DNA from: Oscillospiraceae bacterium
Lineage (GTDB): Bacteria; Bacillota; Clostridia; Oscillospirales; Oscillospiraceae
Reading direction: 5' to 3'
NCBI GenBank assembly: GCA_017516925.1
Contig: JAFXAQ010000056.1
Coordinates: 1 to 51,729 of the forward strand
Length of the DNA: 51,729 nt
Shown here: piece by piece, positions 41,499-50,576 of the stretch
How positions within the stretch are numbered: the stretch's first letter is position 1
Layout: each line of letters starts with the position of its first letter
Notes under the pieces: model-generated
Databases searched by the model: none
Seen by the model: the letters and a program-made list of their open reading frames with translations, nothing else
What the model was told of the DNA's origin: nothing
Position numbers and translations under genes: made by a program

Positions 41499-43652
41499 AT
41501 GAAACCGATTGCAGAAATAATAGCCGAGGAGCTTGGTCAAAAAAGACTTTATGTGGAAAACGTGATAGCCCTTCTGGACGAGGGAAACACCATTCCTTTT
41601 ATCGCCCGGTACCGGAAGGAAATGCACGGCACGATGGACGATACAACTCTGCGAAACCTGGAGACCCGCCTGAATTATCTTCGCAATCTTGCCCAGCGGA
41701 AAGAGGAAATTTTAAACTCCATTGAAACCCAGGGGAAATTGACAGAGGAATTGACGCAGGCAATTGAAAATGCCGCAACTCTTGCGGAAGCAGAGGATTT
41801 GTACCGCCCCTACAAGCAAAAACGTCGCACACGTGCTACGGTAGCGAAGGAGAAGGGGCTGGAGCCTTTGGCATTGGCGATTTTTGCCCAGGATGGGCAG
41901 GACCCGGCACAGCTGGCGCAGGCCTACATTGACCCGGAAAAGGGCGTGGAAACCCTGGAGGATGCGCTGGCAGGCGCATCGGATATCATTGCGGAAATGA
42001 TTTCCGATGATGCGGACATTCGTAAAATGCTCAGAATGAAAATGGAGCGTATTGCTATTGTTTCTGTTCAGGCTGTTGACCCGGAGCAGGACAGTGTGTA
42101 CCGCCTGTACTATGATTTTACAAGTCCTGTGTCCCGGCTGCAAAATCACCAGATATTGGCAATCAACCGTGGTGAGAAGGAAGAATTTTTGAAGGTATCC
42201 GTTTCCTTACCCGGAAATGAGGGACAGGCTGTGGTCTGCCGTGGCGCACTGAAGCCTACGGCGCATATCAGTACCTTTGTCCGGGCTGCGGCGGAGGATG
42301 CCTATACCCGGCTGATTTTCCCCAGCGCAGAAAGAGAATTGCGCAGTAACCTGACAGAACGTGCCAGCGAGGCGGCTATTGCGAACTTTGCTTTAAACCT
42401 GAAGCCTTTGCTGATGCAGCGACCTGTGAAGGGCTTTGTCACAATGGGGCTTGACCCCGGATACCGCAACGGCTGCAAGGTTGCTGTGGTAGACGGCACC
42501 GGACTGGTGCTGGACACAAATGTGGTTTATCCTACTTTTTCCCAGAGCAAGAAGGCGGAAGCAATTTCTGTTCTGAGCGCAATGATTCGTAAGCATGGTG
42601 TGCAGCATATTGCCATCGGCAACGGTACCGCCTCCCGGGAAACGGAGGCAATGACTGTGGAAATGCTGAAAAATCTCCCCGGTGTCAGCTACGTGATTGT
42701 GAATGAGGCTGGCGCATCGGTGTACTCTGCTTCCAAGCTTGCAGCAGAAGAATTTCCGGATTTTGACGTCAATCTGCGCTCTGCGGTTTCTATTGCCCGC
42801 AGACTGCAGGACCCATTGGCGGAGCTGGTAAAAATTGACCCCAAGGCCATCGGCGTGGGACAATACCAGCACGATATGCCCCAGAAGCGTCTGGACGAAT
42901 CCTTGGGCGGTGTGGTGGAGGACTGCGTCAATGCAGTTGGTGTGGACCTGAATACCGCATCTGTCAGCCTTTTACAGCAGGTCTCAGGATTGACTGCGAC
43001 CACTGCCAAAAATGTGGTTAGCTACCGGGAGGAAAACGGCGCATTTACCTCTCGTAATCAGCTGAAAAAGGTCCCTAAGCTGGGACCCAAGGCATTCCAG
43101 CAGTGCGCAGGTTTTTTGCGTGTGCCGGAGAGTAAGGAAATTTTTGACAATACCGGTGTGCACCCGGAAACCTATGCAGCAGCTGAAAAATTACTGGAGC
43201 TTTGCGGCTATACGAAAAAGGACATTGCATCGGGAAAGCTGGAGGAATTGGCAAGCCGATTTGCAGAGCTTAACCACGCAGAGCTGGAACAGTCCTGCGG
43301 TGTGGGTATTCCCACTTTGGAGGACGTGGTAAAGGAATTGCTGAAACCCGGACGTGACCCCCGGGATGATTTGCCCGCACCTGTCTTGCGTACGGATGTT
43401 CTGGAGATGAAGGATTTGAAGCCCGGGATGGTTCTCTCCGGAACGGTTCGCAATGTGATTGACTTTGGCGTTTTTGTGGATATTGGTGTTCATCAGGACG
43501 GACTTGTGCATATTTCCCAAGTGTCAACCCGCCGTGTAAAGCACCCCAGTGAGATTGTCAAGGTGGGGGATATAGTCAAGGTGGCGGTCCTGGAAGTGGA
43601 TGAAAAACGGAAAAGAATTGGTTTAACAATGAAAAATATTCCAAGCAACTGA
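41499..43652 (+). CDS. tex: RNA-binding transcriptional accessory protein Tex
   Basis: Tex is a widely conserved nucleic-acid-binding factor linked to transcription and RNA metabolism. The 717-aa protein begins with helical Tex-N (FIARYRKEMHG, DLYRPYKQKRRTRA). A YqgF-like domain follows (LGLDPGYRNGCKVAVVD-type motif at about 318-335), then a helix-hairpin-helix region (LNTASVSLLQQVSGL) and a C-terminal S1 domain (GTVRNVIDFGVFVDIGVHQDG). GGAGGT precedes the ATG. The GH2 gene follows 16 nt later and may be co-transcribed. Confidence 0.95.
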   Translation: MKPIAEIIAEELGQKRLYVENVIALLDEGNTIPFIARYRKEMHGTMDDTTLRNLETRLNYLRNLAQRKEEILNSIETQGKLTEELTQAIENAATLAEAEDLYRPYKQKRRTRATVAKEKGLEPLALAIFAQDGQDPAQLAQAYIDPEKGVETLEDALAGASDIIAEMISDDADIRKMLRMKMERIAIVSVQAVDPEQDSVYRLYYDFTSPVSRLQNHQILAINRGEKEEFLKVSVSLPGNEGQAVVCRGALKPTAHISTFVRAAAEDAYTRLIFPSAERELRSNLTERASEAAIANFALNLKPLLMQRPVKGFVTMGLDPGYRNGCKVAVVDGTGLVLDTNVVYPTFSQSKKAEAISVLSAMIRKHGVQHIAIGNGTASRETEAMTVEMLKNLPGVSYVIVNEAGASVYSASKLAAEEFPDFDVNLRSAVSIARRLQDPLAELVKIDPKAIGVGQYQHDMPQKRLDESLGGVVEDCVNAVGVDLNTASVSLLQQVSGLTATTAKNVVSYREENGAFTSRNQLKKVPKLGPKAFQQCAGFLRVPESKEIFDNTGVHPETYAAAEKLLELCGYTKKDIASGKLEELASRFAELNHAELEQSCGVGIPTLEDVVKELLKPGRDPRDDLPAPVLRTDVLEMKDLKPGMVLSGTVRNVIDFGVFVDIGVHQDGLVHISQVSTRRVKHPSEIVKVGDIVKVAVLEVDEKRKRIGLTMKNIPSN

Positions 43653-43668
43653 TCGGAGGTTTTAGACT

Positions 43669-45903
43669 ATGAGAAATCAGATTCGATTATCCAATGCGCA
43701 ATTTTGGAAGGAAGGGCAAGAAAAGGAAAATGTTCTTTTGCCCCATACCTGGAACAACCTGGATGGTCAGGACGGCGGTGGTGACTACTGGCGCGGCGAC
43801 GGTCATTATGAAATACAGCTGCCGGAACCCAATGCCGGCAAGCGTCAATATATTGAATTTGGCGCTGCCAATCATAGAGCGAGCGTGTATTGTAACGGAG
43901 AATTTGTTGGCGAGCACAAGGGTGGCTTCTCTGCTTTCCGTTTTGAACTCACATCCTTTTTAAAGCAGACGGATAATACAGTGACTGTGATTGTTAATAA
44001 CGAAAAGCAGCCCATTTATCCCCAAAGAGCAGACTTTACCTTCTGCGGTGGTCTGTATCGGGAGGTTTGCTTTATCGAAGTAGAGCCTGCCCATATTGAC
44101 CTGATGAAGGATGGTTCTACCGGTGTGTTTGTTACAGCACAGCCCAATGGCGCTGTGCGCGTAGATGCGTTTACGGTCAATAGTGAGGCTTGTCAGCTTG
44201 AGATTGTCTTAACGGATGCAGAGGGGAATGTTGTTGCGCAGGAAAAACAGGATGCGCAGGACCATACACCATTTCATTTAACGGTTCAGAATCCCCGTTT
44301 GTGGCAAGGTTTAGAGGACCCCTATTGCTACCGTTGCACAGCCAATCTTCTGTTAGGTGATGTAATTGTAGACAGTGTGTCTTCTGATTTTGGCTTTCGG
44401 TCTTTCCGCGTAGATCCGGAAAGCGGATTTTACCTTAACGGAATTTCCACACCGCTTAGAGGCGTTGCCAAGCACCAGGACCGAAAGGATAAGGGTTGGG
44501 CGGCTTCCAACGCAGATTTAGAAGAGGATTTAGATTTAATTCTGGAAATGGGTGCCAATACCATTCGTTTGGGACATTACCAGCATCCCCAGCATTTCCT
44601 TGACCTGTGTGACAAGTCCGGACTTGTCCTGTGGGCAGAAATTCCGTTTATCAGCCAGTTTATGCCGGAGCAGGAGGCCTTTGACAATACAATCAGCCAG
44701 ATGACGGAGCTGATTGCCCAGAACTATAACCACCCCAGCATTTGCTGTTGGGGCATTCAGAATGAAATCACCATCGGTGGCTGGAGCGAGGGTTTGATTG
44801 ATAATCTATATGCCCTTGCAACTCTGGTGAAAAAGCTGGATCCCTTCCGCTTGTCTACGATGGCGCATATTGGCGGCGTTTCAGATTACCACGAGACCAA
44901 TTATTTGACCGATGTAGTTAGCTTTAATTACTACTTTGGTTGGTACTCCGGCAAGGTGCACGACACTGCTGAACGGTTGGATACATATCATAAGGTAAAC
45001 CCCCAGGTTTGTTATGGTGTTTCGGAATACGGTGCAGATTGTAACGTGGATATTCACTCTACAAAACCCTTTAATCACGATTATTCCGAGGAGTATGGCG
45101 CTTACTATCACCACGAGATGCTGAAAATGATTTCTCAGCGTCCTTATCTGTGGGCAACCCATGCATGGATTATGTTTGATTTTGCTGCAGATGCCCGTGA
45201 CGAGGGTGGTATGAAGGGAATCAATGCTAAGGGACTTGTTACCCAGGACAGAAAGTATAAAAAGGATTCCTACTATGTCTATCAGGCATATTGGACAAAG
45301 AAGCCTATGGTACATCTGTCCGGTAAGCGATTTACAAAGCGTGGTCCCGGAGAAAATATCTTTACGGTCTATACCAACGAAGATGCTGTGCGCTTGTACG
45401 TAAACGGTGAATTTGTTGCGGAAAAGCCGGCAGTAGACCATGCGGTGGTATTTGAAAACGTAGCACTTGTTCCCGGCTTTAATACGCTTTCCGTCAAGAC
45501 GGCGAATGCCGAGGATACCGGTGAGTTTGAGGCGGTTTCTGAAGCTTGGCAGGATTACACCTTGCCGGATATTGAGGATGCGCTGCAGGCAGGCAACTGG
45601 TTCGACAGTGAGCGTGATGACACCGACAATGAAGAAATTCAGATCCTGGATGGCTTTTATTCCGTTGAGGATGTGGTTGGAGATTTGTTCACCAATGAGC
45701 AGATCATTCCGGTGGTAAAGGGCTGGATTATGAGTAGCGACCATTTGGATAACGGCGAGAAAATGCTGCTGATTTCCAGACTGCATAACTGGGGCACGAT
45801 GTGGGGTGACCGCACCATTTATCAAATCAAAATGCTAAATGAAAGCTTTACGCCCCTTGAAAAAGCAAGACTGAACCGTGCACTTTCCAAGATTCGCAAA
45901 TAA
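43669..45903 (+). CDS. Glycoside hydrolase family 2 protein (beta-galactosidase/glucuronidase type)
   Basis: A 744-aa intracellular glycosidase (no signal peptide). N-terminal jelly-roll sugar-binding domain with LPHTWNN and VYCNGEFVGEHKGGFSAF, an Ig-like domain, and a TIM barrel. The candidate acid/base is E366 (WGIQNE) and the nucleophile E453 (GVSEYG). The C-terminus has extra beta and helical segments. CGGAGGT precedes the ATG, 16 nt after tex. The substrate could be a beta-galactoside, beta-mannoside or beta-glucuronide; the sequence does not decide. A strong terminator follows. Confidence 0.9.
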   Translation: MRNQIRLSNAQFWKEGQEKENVLLPHTWNNLDGQDGGGDYWRGDGHYEIQLPEPNAGKRQYIEFGAANHRASVYCNGEFVGEHKGGFSAFRFELTSFLKQTDNTVTVIVNNEKQPIYPQRADFTFCGGLYREVCFIEVEPAHIDLMKDGSTGVFVTAQPNGAVRVDAFTVNSEACQLEIVLTDAEGNVVAQEKQDAQDHTPFHLTVQNPRLWQGLEDPYCYRCTANLLLGDVIVDSVSSDFGFRSFRVDPESGFYLNGISTPLRGVAKHQDRKDKGWAASNADLEEDLDLILEMGANTIRLGHYQHPQHFLDLCDKSGLVLWAEIPFISQFMPEQEAFDNTISQMTELIAQNYNHPSICCWGIQNEITIGGWSEGLIDNLYALATLVKKLDPFRLSTMAHIGGVSDYHETNYLTDVVSFNYYFGWYSGKVHDTAERLDTYHKVNPQVCYGVSEYGADCNVDIHSTKPFNHDYSEEYGAYYHHEMLKMISQRPYLWATHAWIMFDFAADARDEGGMKGINAKGLVTQDRKYKKDSYYVYQAYWTKKPMVHLSGKRFTKRGPGENIFTVYTNEDAVRLYVNGEFVAEKPAVDHAVVFENVALVPGFNTLSVKTANAEDTGEFEAVSEAWQDYTLPDIEDALQAGNWFDSERDDTDNEEIQILDGFYSVEDVVGDLFTNEQIIPVVKGWIMSSDHLDNGEKMLLISRLHNWGTMWGDRTIYQIKMLNESFTPLEKARLNRALSKIRK

Positions 45904-45910
45904 TTTTAAA

Positions 45911-45944
45911 TGGGCTACTGCCGTTTGGCAGTAGCCCATTTTTT
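45911..45944. terminator. Terminator between the GH2 gene and the DUF4886 gene
   Basis: Perfect 12-bp stem (45911-45922 and 45927-45938) with loop GTTT, followed by TTTTTT on the plus strand; AAATT precedes it on the minus-strand exit side, so it may work both ways. Confidence 0.85.
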
Positions 45945-46974
45945 ATGCTGTAGGAGCCTCAGCAAATTGTGATTGGGTTTGCTGCAACGGCTGCTTCAAG
46001 GCATTGTTGACAGATTCAATCAGAATAGCCTTTTCCGTCTCTGTTAGTGTCATATCACCGGCACCGGTGTAGGTTTTGAGGAAGTTCTTGGGAATTGTTG
46101 TCAGTTTGATATCATCCAGCTGTTCGACATTTGCGAGCTTACAGTACCAGGTGTAGGCAGCAATCAGCCGACCGTAATCATTTGCGTGAGCGTAGTCACG
46201 AATCAATTCCTTCTCAGTCAGGTAGCTGGACATTGCATTTTCCATAGCTGTTCCTGTGGGAATCATCAGTTTAAAGGTATCGTCTGTCAGAATGTAGTTT
46301 TCTACATTCTCGCAGGTCTTATTGTAAAAAACAAGGCGGTCGTTGTTGTAGGCCTTATAACCTTCTGTATAGACATTGGTTGCTGCGCCGGTTTGCTTTA
46401 CATAGACTTCCTGCAGGCTGGGGTCCGTAGCAAAAGCCCAGGGCATATGCCAGGCAAAAACCGCATTCTTATTCAGCTTGTGCTCATTCACGTATTCCTG
46501 AATGGTCTGGATGTTGCCATCGGTAAACTTGTCTGCTTCTGCAAGTTCAAAGGTTCCGCCCTGCATAACAATCAAATCCCAATCCCGATATACAAGCGCA
46601 TCCTTCATAGAGACGTCACTGATAATCTGCGGCGGATTTGCTGCACTGCTGCTTTTGCTGTAATACAGGTCATAGGCGCGTTCATCATTCTTAATGTATT
46701 CCACATGCCGCCACAGGGGACAGCCGGAGTAATAAAGTGTACCGACCTCCAGACCGTCATAGCCCTCTGCTGCTGCAACCAGTGCCAGCATATGGTTAGC
46801 GTCAACCGCCAGAGAGTGACCCAGGGTCAAAACCTTGAGGAACTGCTTTGGCTCGTCAGCCTCTGTTGTTGCCGGGGAAGTGGTATCGTTAGCCGCTGGA
46901 GTATTGCCGCAGCCGCCCAGTGCGCCCAGCACCATCAGGACAGTCAGTAGAAGCGCAAAAATTCGTTTCATCAT
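45943..46974 (-). CDS. DUF4886-type lipoprotein with SGNH-hydrolase-like motif
   Basis: A 343-aa surface lipoprotein: signal ending LGALGGC, then a Thr/Pro-rich linker, and a domain opening KVLTLGHSLAVDANHML. This matches the start of DUF4886 domains (G-x-S block), so Ser of GHS may be the nucleophile of an esterase-like fold. A C-terminal His/Asp pair could not be pinned down. Of ATGs at 46974 and 46971, 46974 is favoured by AAGGGG 8 nt upstream. The tRNA-Ala gene and its terminator lie just upstream with little room for a separate promoter. Confidence 0.75.
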   Translation of the reverse strand: MMKRIFALLLTVLMVLGALGGCGNTPAANDTTSPATTEADEPKQFLKVLTLGHSLAVDANHMLALVAAAEGYDGLEVGTLYYSGCPLWRHVEYIKNDERAYDLYYSKSSSAANPPQIISDVSMKDALVYRDWDLIVMQGGTFELAEADKFTDGNIQTIQEYVNEHKLNKNAVFAWHMPWAFATDPSLQEVYVKQTGAATNVYTEGYKAYNNDRLVFYNKTCENVENYILTDDTFKLMIPTGTAMENAMSSYLTEKELIRDYAHANDYGRLIAAYTWYCKLANVEQLDDIKLTTIPKNFLKTYTGAGDMTLTETEKAILIESVNNALKQPLQQTQSQFAEAPTA

Positions 46975-46996
46975 ATGTATTTCCCCTTTATAAAAT

Positions 46997-47030
46997 TTAC
47001 CACCTACGGAATACAAATTGTAGGTGGTAA
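46997..47030 (-). terminator. Hairpin after tRNA-Ala
   Basis: Perfect 11-bp stem (47030-47020 and 47007-46997) with a 12-nt loop, followed on the minus strand by ATTTTAT. It lies between the tRNA and the DUF4886 lipoprotein gene, so it may act as an attenuator for that gene. Confidence 0.7.
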
Positions 47031-47034
47031 GGTT

Positions 47035-47110
47035 TGGTGGACCTGAGGAGATTCGAACTCCCGACCCCCACAATGCGAATGTGATGCGCTCCCAGCTGCG
47101 CTACAGGCCC
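47035..47110 (-). tRNA. tRNA-Ala (anticodon CGC)
   Basis: A 76-nt cloverleaf with encoded CCA. Acceptor GGGCCTG pairs with CAGGTCC and includes the G3-U70 pair that identifies tRNA-Ala. The anticodon loop is TTCGCAT, giving CGC, which reads the GCG codon. The T-arm has TTCGAAT. All identity features agree. Confidence 0.95.
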
Positions 47111-47203
47111 ATATTGTCTTGAGTATACTTCTTTTTTGGATAAATGTCAAATGGTTTTTGGACTGAATAAATACTTCCAATATTTGCCAAAAGTCATTTT
47201 TAC

Positions 47204-47232
47204 TTGCTTTTTTTGTAACTTTCTGTTACTAT
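47204..47232 (+). promoter_or_regulatory. Promoter of the lysozyme-cohesin operon with a possible operator
   Basis: TTGCTT (47204-47209) and TACTAT (47227-47232) with a 17-bp spacer. GTAAC-N5-GTTAC (47215-47229) overlaps the spacer and the -10 box and could be an operator half-site pair. Confidence 0.6.
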
Positions 47233-47261
47233 ATAAAAAATTATGTAAAGGAGAACGACAG

Positions 47262-48821
47262 ATGAAGCGATTGCTCAGCGGACTACTGGCTGTATTATTG
47301 TTGATTGGTACATATGGCGGATTGCCCATTCGTGCAAGGGCAGAAACAATGACCTCCTCTGATGCGTTTATTGAGATACTGAAGCAGCGGGAAGGCTTCT
47401 CGAAGTATCCGTATGAAGATAATTCTCAGTGGTCAATCGGCTACGGTACCCGTGTACCCAGCGGTAAGCTCGATTATTACAAGGAGCATGGCATCACCGA
47501 AGAGGAAGCGGTGGCGCTTATGCGGAGTATGCTCAAAGGGTTTGAGAATTCTGTCCTTAAATTTGCGGCGAAGTATAATTTCACGCTGACCCAGAATCAG
47601 TTCGATGCGTTGGTTTCCTTTTCTTACAACTGCGGTGATGCCTGGACAACAAATTCCTCCGGCTATATGAACCGCGCTGTCAGGGAAGGGTGGACCGGCT
47701 CTGATTTTCTGTACGCAATTCTCCTTTGGAGTACTTCTGCCGGCCAGTATATTTTGATTAACCGACGGCTCTATGAAGCCAATATGTATATAAACGGTAT
47801 TTATCAAAAGGACTATGATAAGGAAAACGGTAATTTTAAATACGTATTTCTGGAGGCAGGCGCCGGTAAAACCCGGTACATAATCCACGGTTATGATAAG
47901 ACAGACCCTAAGGGTGTTCGCGCTGAATTTTCCGTGATTCCCTCCGGTGTAGACGGCAACGGCAAAGCCTTTGACTATCAGTTTGAAGGCTGGTATACAG
48001 CGCCCACCGGCGGTGAAAAGGTAATTGCCCTTGATGGCACCTTGGCAAATGGTGCGGTGTTATATGCCAGATGGATGGACCCCTCCGGAAATGTGGTATA
48101 CCTGCCCAAGGGAGCTGCCTGCGAGCCTACAAGCGTTATCGCTACCGGTACTGTCAATATCCGTACCGGTCCCGGCACATTCTACAGCAAGAACGGTAAG
48201 GTGCAAAAAGGTACGGCTATCACACTGACCCGTGTTTACATCGATGGCACAAAGCGTTGGGGTGAGTTTGAGGGCGGTTGGGTCAGCCTGGATTACACGA
48301 ACTACGATGCGGTAGTGGGTGCGCAGGACGTCTGGCCGAAATCCGGTACAGTGAACGCAAACGGTGTCAATGTCAGAACCGGTCCCGGAACCGGCTACGA
48401 TAGTGTAACCAAGCTCAGTGAAGGCACGAGGATAAATATCCACGAGAAGGTCTATGACGGCAGCAAGTACTATTGGGGCAGGATGGATGATGGCAGCTGG
48501 ATTGCCCTGCAGTATGTTACCTTTGATGTAACCGGAACGACTCCGGAACCGGACACACCTGAAGACGAAACTCAGGATACGGAGCAGGATGCCGATACGG
48601 GAACAGACGACCCGATTAAAACTGCCGATATTAACGGAAACGGCAGCATTGACAAGGACGATGCAATCTATTTGCTTCGGCACGTGGTTTACCCGGCAAA
48701 GTATCCGGTTTTGGTAAATGCCGATATTAACGGCTCCGGTGCAGTTGATCAGGACGATGCGATTTATCTGCTTCGTCACGTTGTATATCCGGATAAATAT
48801 CCTTTGAAATTAGGAGATTGA
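47262..48821 (+). CDS. Secreted GH24 lysozyme with InlB-type repeat, two SH3b domains and C-terminal dockerin
   Basis: A 519-aa exported multidomain protein. A signal peptide ends about AxA at residue 27. The GH24 (T4-type) muramidase domain follows: E44 matches the catalytic Glu and D53 and S58 match the Asp and Thr positions of T4 lysozyme (KQREGF, IGYGT). A Listeria-type InlB-B-like repeat (RAEFSVIPSG, FEGWYTAP, LYARW) comes next, then two SH3b domains with VNIRTGPGT and VNVRTGPGT. The last 65 residues form a dockerin with two calcium loops (ADINGNGSIDKDD and ADINGSGAVDQDD) and LLRHVVYP helices. AAGGAG precedes the ATG at 47262. The cohesin gene starts 1 nt after its stop. Confidence 0.88.
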   Translation: MKRLLSGLLAVLLLIGTYGGLPIRARAETMTSSDAFIEILKQREGFSKYPYEDNSQWSIGYGTRVPSGKLDYYKEHGITEEEAVALMRSMLKGFENSVLKFAAKYNFTLTQNQFDALVSFSYNCGDAWTTNSSGYMNRAVREGWTGSDFLYAILLWSTSAGQYILINRRLYEANMYINGIYQKDYDKENGNFKYVFLEAGAGKTRYIIHGYDKTDPKGVRAEFSVIPSGVDGNGKAFDYQFEGWYTAPTGGEKVIALDGTLANGAVLYARWMDPSGNVVYLPKGAACEPTSVIATGTVNIRTGPGTFYSKNGKVQKGTAITLTRVYIDGTKRWGEFEGGWVSLDYTNYDAVVGAQDVWPKSGTVNANGVNVRTGPGTGYDSVTKLSEGTRINIHEKVYDGSKYYWGRMDDGSWIALQYVTFDVTGTTPEPDTPEDETQDTEQDADTGTDDPIKTADINGNGSIDKDDAIYLLRHVVYPAKYPVLVNADINGSGAVDQDDAIYLLRHVVYPDKYPLKLGD

Positions 48822-48822
48822 T

Positions 48823-50280
48823 ATGAAAAAAATTACAACTATGCTATGCGCTGCGTTTTTGATGCTGGCAATGCTTGTTACTGCATCTGCAGCGTCCAAT
48901 GTATCTGTCAGCATTTCCCGGAGCAAGAAATCCATCAACGCAGGGGATAAGGTGACAATTACTGTTTCCGGTAAGGCAAAGTCCTGCAACAGTGGCGGTG
49001 TGGAGGTTTCCTTTAATTCGTCTGTATTTGAGCTTGTCAGTGGCGACTGCGTAGTTAGCGGCGCCTTTATGAAGGACTTTAACGCCGGGTCTCAGGATGG
49101 TGTTTTTGCCTTTGATTCTGCCTCCGATATTTCCGGAAATGTATTAAAATTTGTTTTAAAAGCTAAGAGCAATGCGCCAACCGGCAAATATAACGTAACA
49201 GTAAAATTCAAGGCAGACAGCACTACCGCAAGTGCTACAACGACCGTTACCATTGCTTGCGAGCATAGCTACAGCAATAACTGTGACGAGAGCTGTAATA
49301 AATGCGGCGCAACCCGTGAGGGCAATCACAGCTGGGGCAGCCCAACGGTTTTAAAGGAAGCGGACTGCCAGAATAAGGGCTCTGCAAAATATGCGTGTAC
49401 CAATTGCGGTGAGACAAAAACCGAGGCTTTGGCAAAAGCTGACCATACCTACGACCATAACTGCGACACAGACTGTAATGTTTGCGGCGCAGTTCGTGAG
49501 GTTGTCCATACCTTTGCCTGGGCAGGCAGCGAAACGGAGCACTGGCAGGAGTGTGTCGATTGTAAGGTGCAGCAGGAAAAATCCGCCCATACCCTGGCGG
49601 CAGACGTGTCCAGTAATGAAACCGGTCACGGCTATGCTTGTACAGTTTGTCTGCTGATACCCACAGCTGAGGCGCATACCTTCGATTCCGTCTGCGATGA
49701 CAGCTGCGATGCTTGTGGCTATACCCGCACGGTGTACCATTCCTACAGCGGACGCTATACCGTTGATGAAGCTGCACACTGGAACGTCTGCGTGCTTTGT
49801 GGCGCAGCGGTGAACACCGCCAACCATACACCCGGAACAGCGGCAACACAGACAACGGATATGAGCTGTACAGCCTGTGGCTACATCCTTGAGAAGGCTG
49901 CAAATCACATCCACATTCAATATGATGATTTACAAAGCGATGCCAATGGACATTGGTATGCTTGCCGTTGCGGCGAGAATTCCGAAACGGTGGCGCATAA
50001 CTGGGATAGCGGTGCCATCAATGAAGAAATCGGTATCGTTACCTATGTGTGTGCCGACTGTGGCTATCAGAAGATGGAAGCTTATGAGCCGGAATTTGTA
50101 TTCTCTGTTGAGAGTGTGCTGGAAGCGGTTAAGGAATCTCCACTGATGATGATTTTTGCCCTGAGCCTCTGTGGCGCAGCGGTAATCATAATTGCTTTGG
50201 TGGTAGTACTCATTGTGCTGGGGGTAAAGAACAGAAGATTAAAGAAATCCGTTTTGACTATTGAACCCCAAGAAGAATAA
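48823..50280 (+). CDS. Membrane-anchored cohesin-domain protein with Cys-rich repeats
   Basis: A 485-aa surface protein. A signal peptide is followed by a cohesin-like domain at about residues 26-145 (VSVSISRSKKSINAGDKVTI, GGVEVSFNSSVFELVSG, GNVLKFVLKAKSNAPTGKYNV). Cysteine-rich repeats at about 146-420 follow, with pattern C-x3-C-x2-CG (NCDESCNKCGATR, NCDTDCNVCGAVR, VCDDSCDACGYTR), perhaps zinc-binding. A C-terminal transmembrane helix (about 443-467) has a basic cytoplasmic tail (KNRRLKK). No sortase motif is seen. Its GGAG site lies inside the lysozyme gene's 3' end, with 1-nt spacing between genes. The neighbouring lysozyme's dockerin is the obvious partner, which would tether the enzyme to the membrane; binding is inferred. 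Confidence 0.82.
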   Translation: MKKITTMLCAAFLMLAMLVTASAASNVSVSISRSKKSINAGDKVTITVSGKAKSCNSGGVEVSFNSSVFELVSGDCVVSGAFMKDFNAGSQDGVFAFDSASDISGNVLKFVLKAKSNAPTGKYNVTVKFKADSTTASATTTVTIACEHSYSNNCDESCNKCGATREGNHSWGSPTVLKEADCQNKGSAKYACTNCGETKTEALAKADHTYDHNCDTDCNVCGAVREVVHTFAWAGSETEHWQECVDCKVQQEKSAHTLAADVSSNETGHGYACTVCLLIPTAEAHTFDSVCDDSCDACGYTRTVYHSYSGRYTVDEAAHWNVCVLCGAAVNTANHTPGTAATQTTDMSCTACGYILEKAANHIHIQYDDLQSDANGHWYACRCGENSETVAHNWDSGAINEEIGIVTYVCADCGYQKMEAYEPEFVFSVESVLEAVKESPLMMIFALSLCGAAVIIIALVVVLIVLGVKNRRLKKSVLTIEPQEE

Positions 50281-50372
50281 CCTGGTTAATATACGCATTC
50301 GCTTTCCGAATATCATAAACAGTTTTTGAATTTGAGTATAGCGTATGAGATATGACATAATAAGGAGGCTTT

Positions 50373-50453
50373 ATGTCACATAGCAAATATAATAAAAGAG
50401 GTCATTCGCTATATTTAGACAATTGGAATCCGAATGCAAAAATTTATAAGTAA
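50373..50453 (+). CDS. 26-residue peptide ORF, function unknown
   Basis: ATG at 50373 follows AAGGAGG with ideal spacing. The ORF encodes a basic, polar 26-residue peptide (MSHSKYNKRGHSLYLDNWN then PNAKIYK) without hydrophobic helix or signal. An 11-bp terminator hairpin begins 11 nt after the stop. A promoter candidate (TTGAGT and CATAAT, 18-bp spacer) lies just upstream. It sits in an AT-rich gap between the cohesin gene and the next membrane gene; apart from this ORF and the hairpin nothing else was seen there. Confidence 0.5.
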   Translation: MSHSKYNKRGHSLYLDNWNPNAKIYK

Positions 50454-50464
50454 TTAGACAAAAA

Positions 50465-50506
50465 GGACTATGACATTTCGTGTGTCATAGTCCATATCTT
50501 TTTTGA
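50465..50506 (+). terminator. Terminator after the 26-residue peptide ORF
   Basis: 11-bp perfect stem (50465-50475 and 50483-50493) with a 7-nt loop, followed by ATATCTTTTTT. Confidence 0.85.
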
Positions 50507-50576
50507 AATAATATAGTATTTGTTTTTGAAACGGTTATACCAAACTAAATTATAAGAATATTTGGAATCATTTTCA

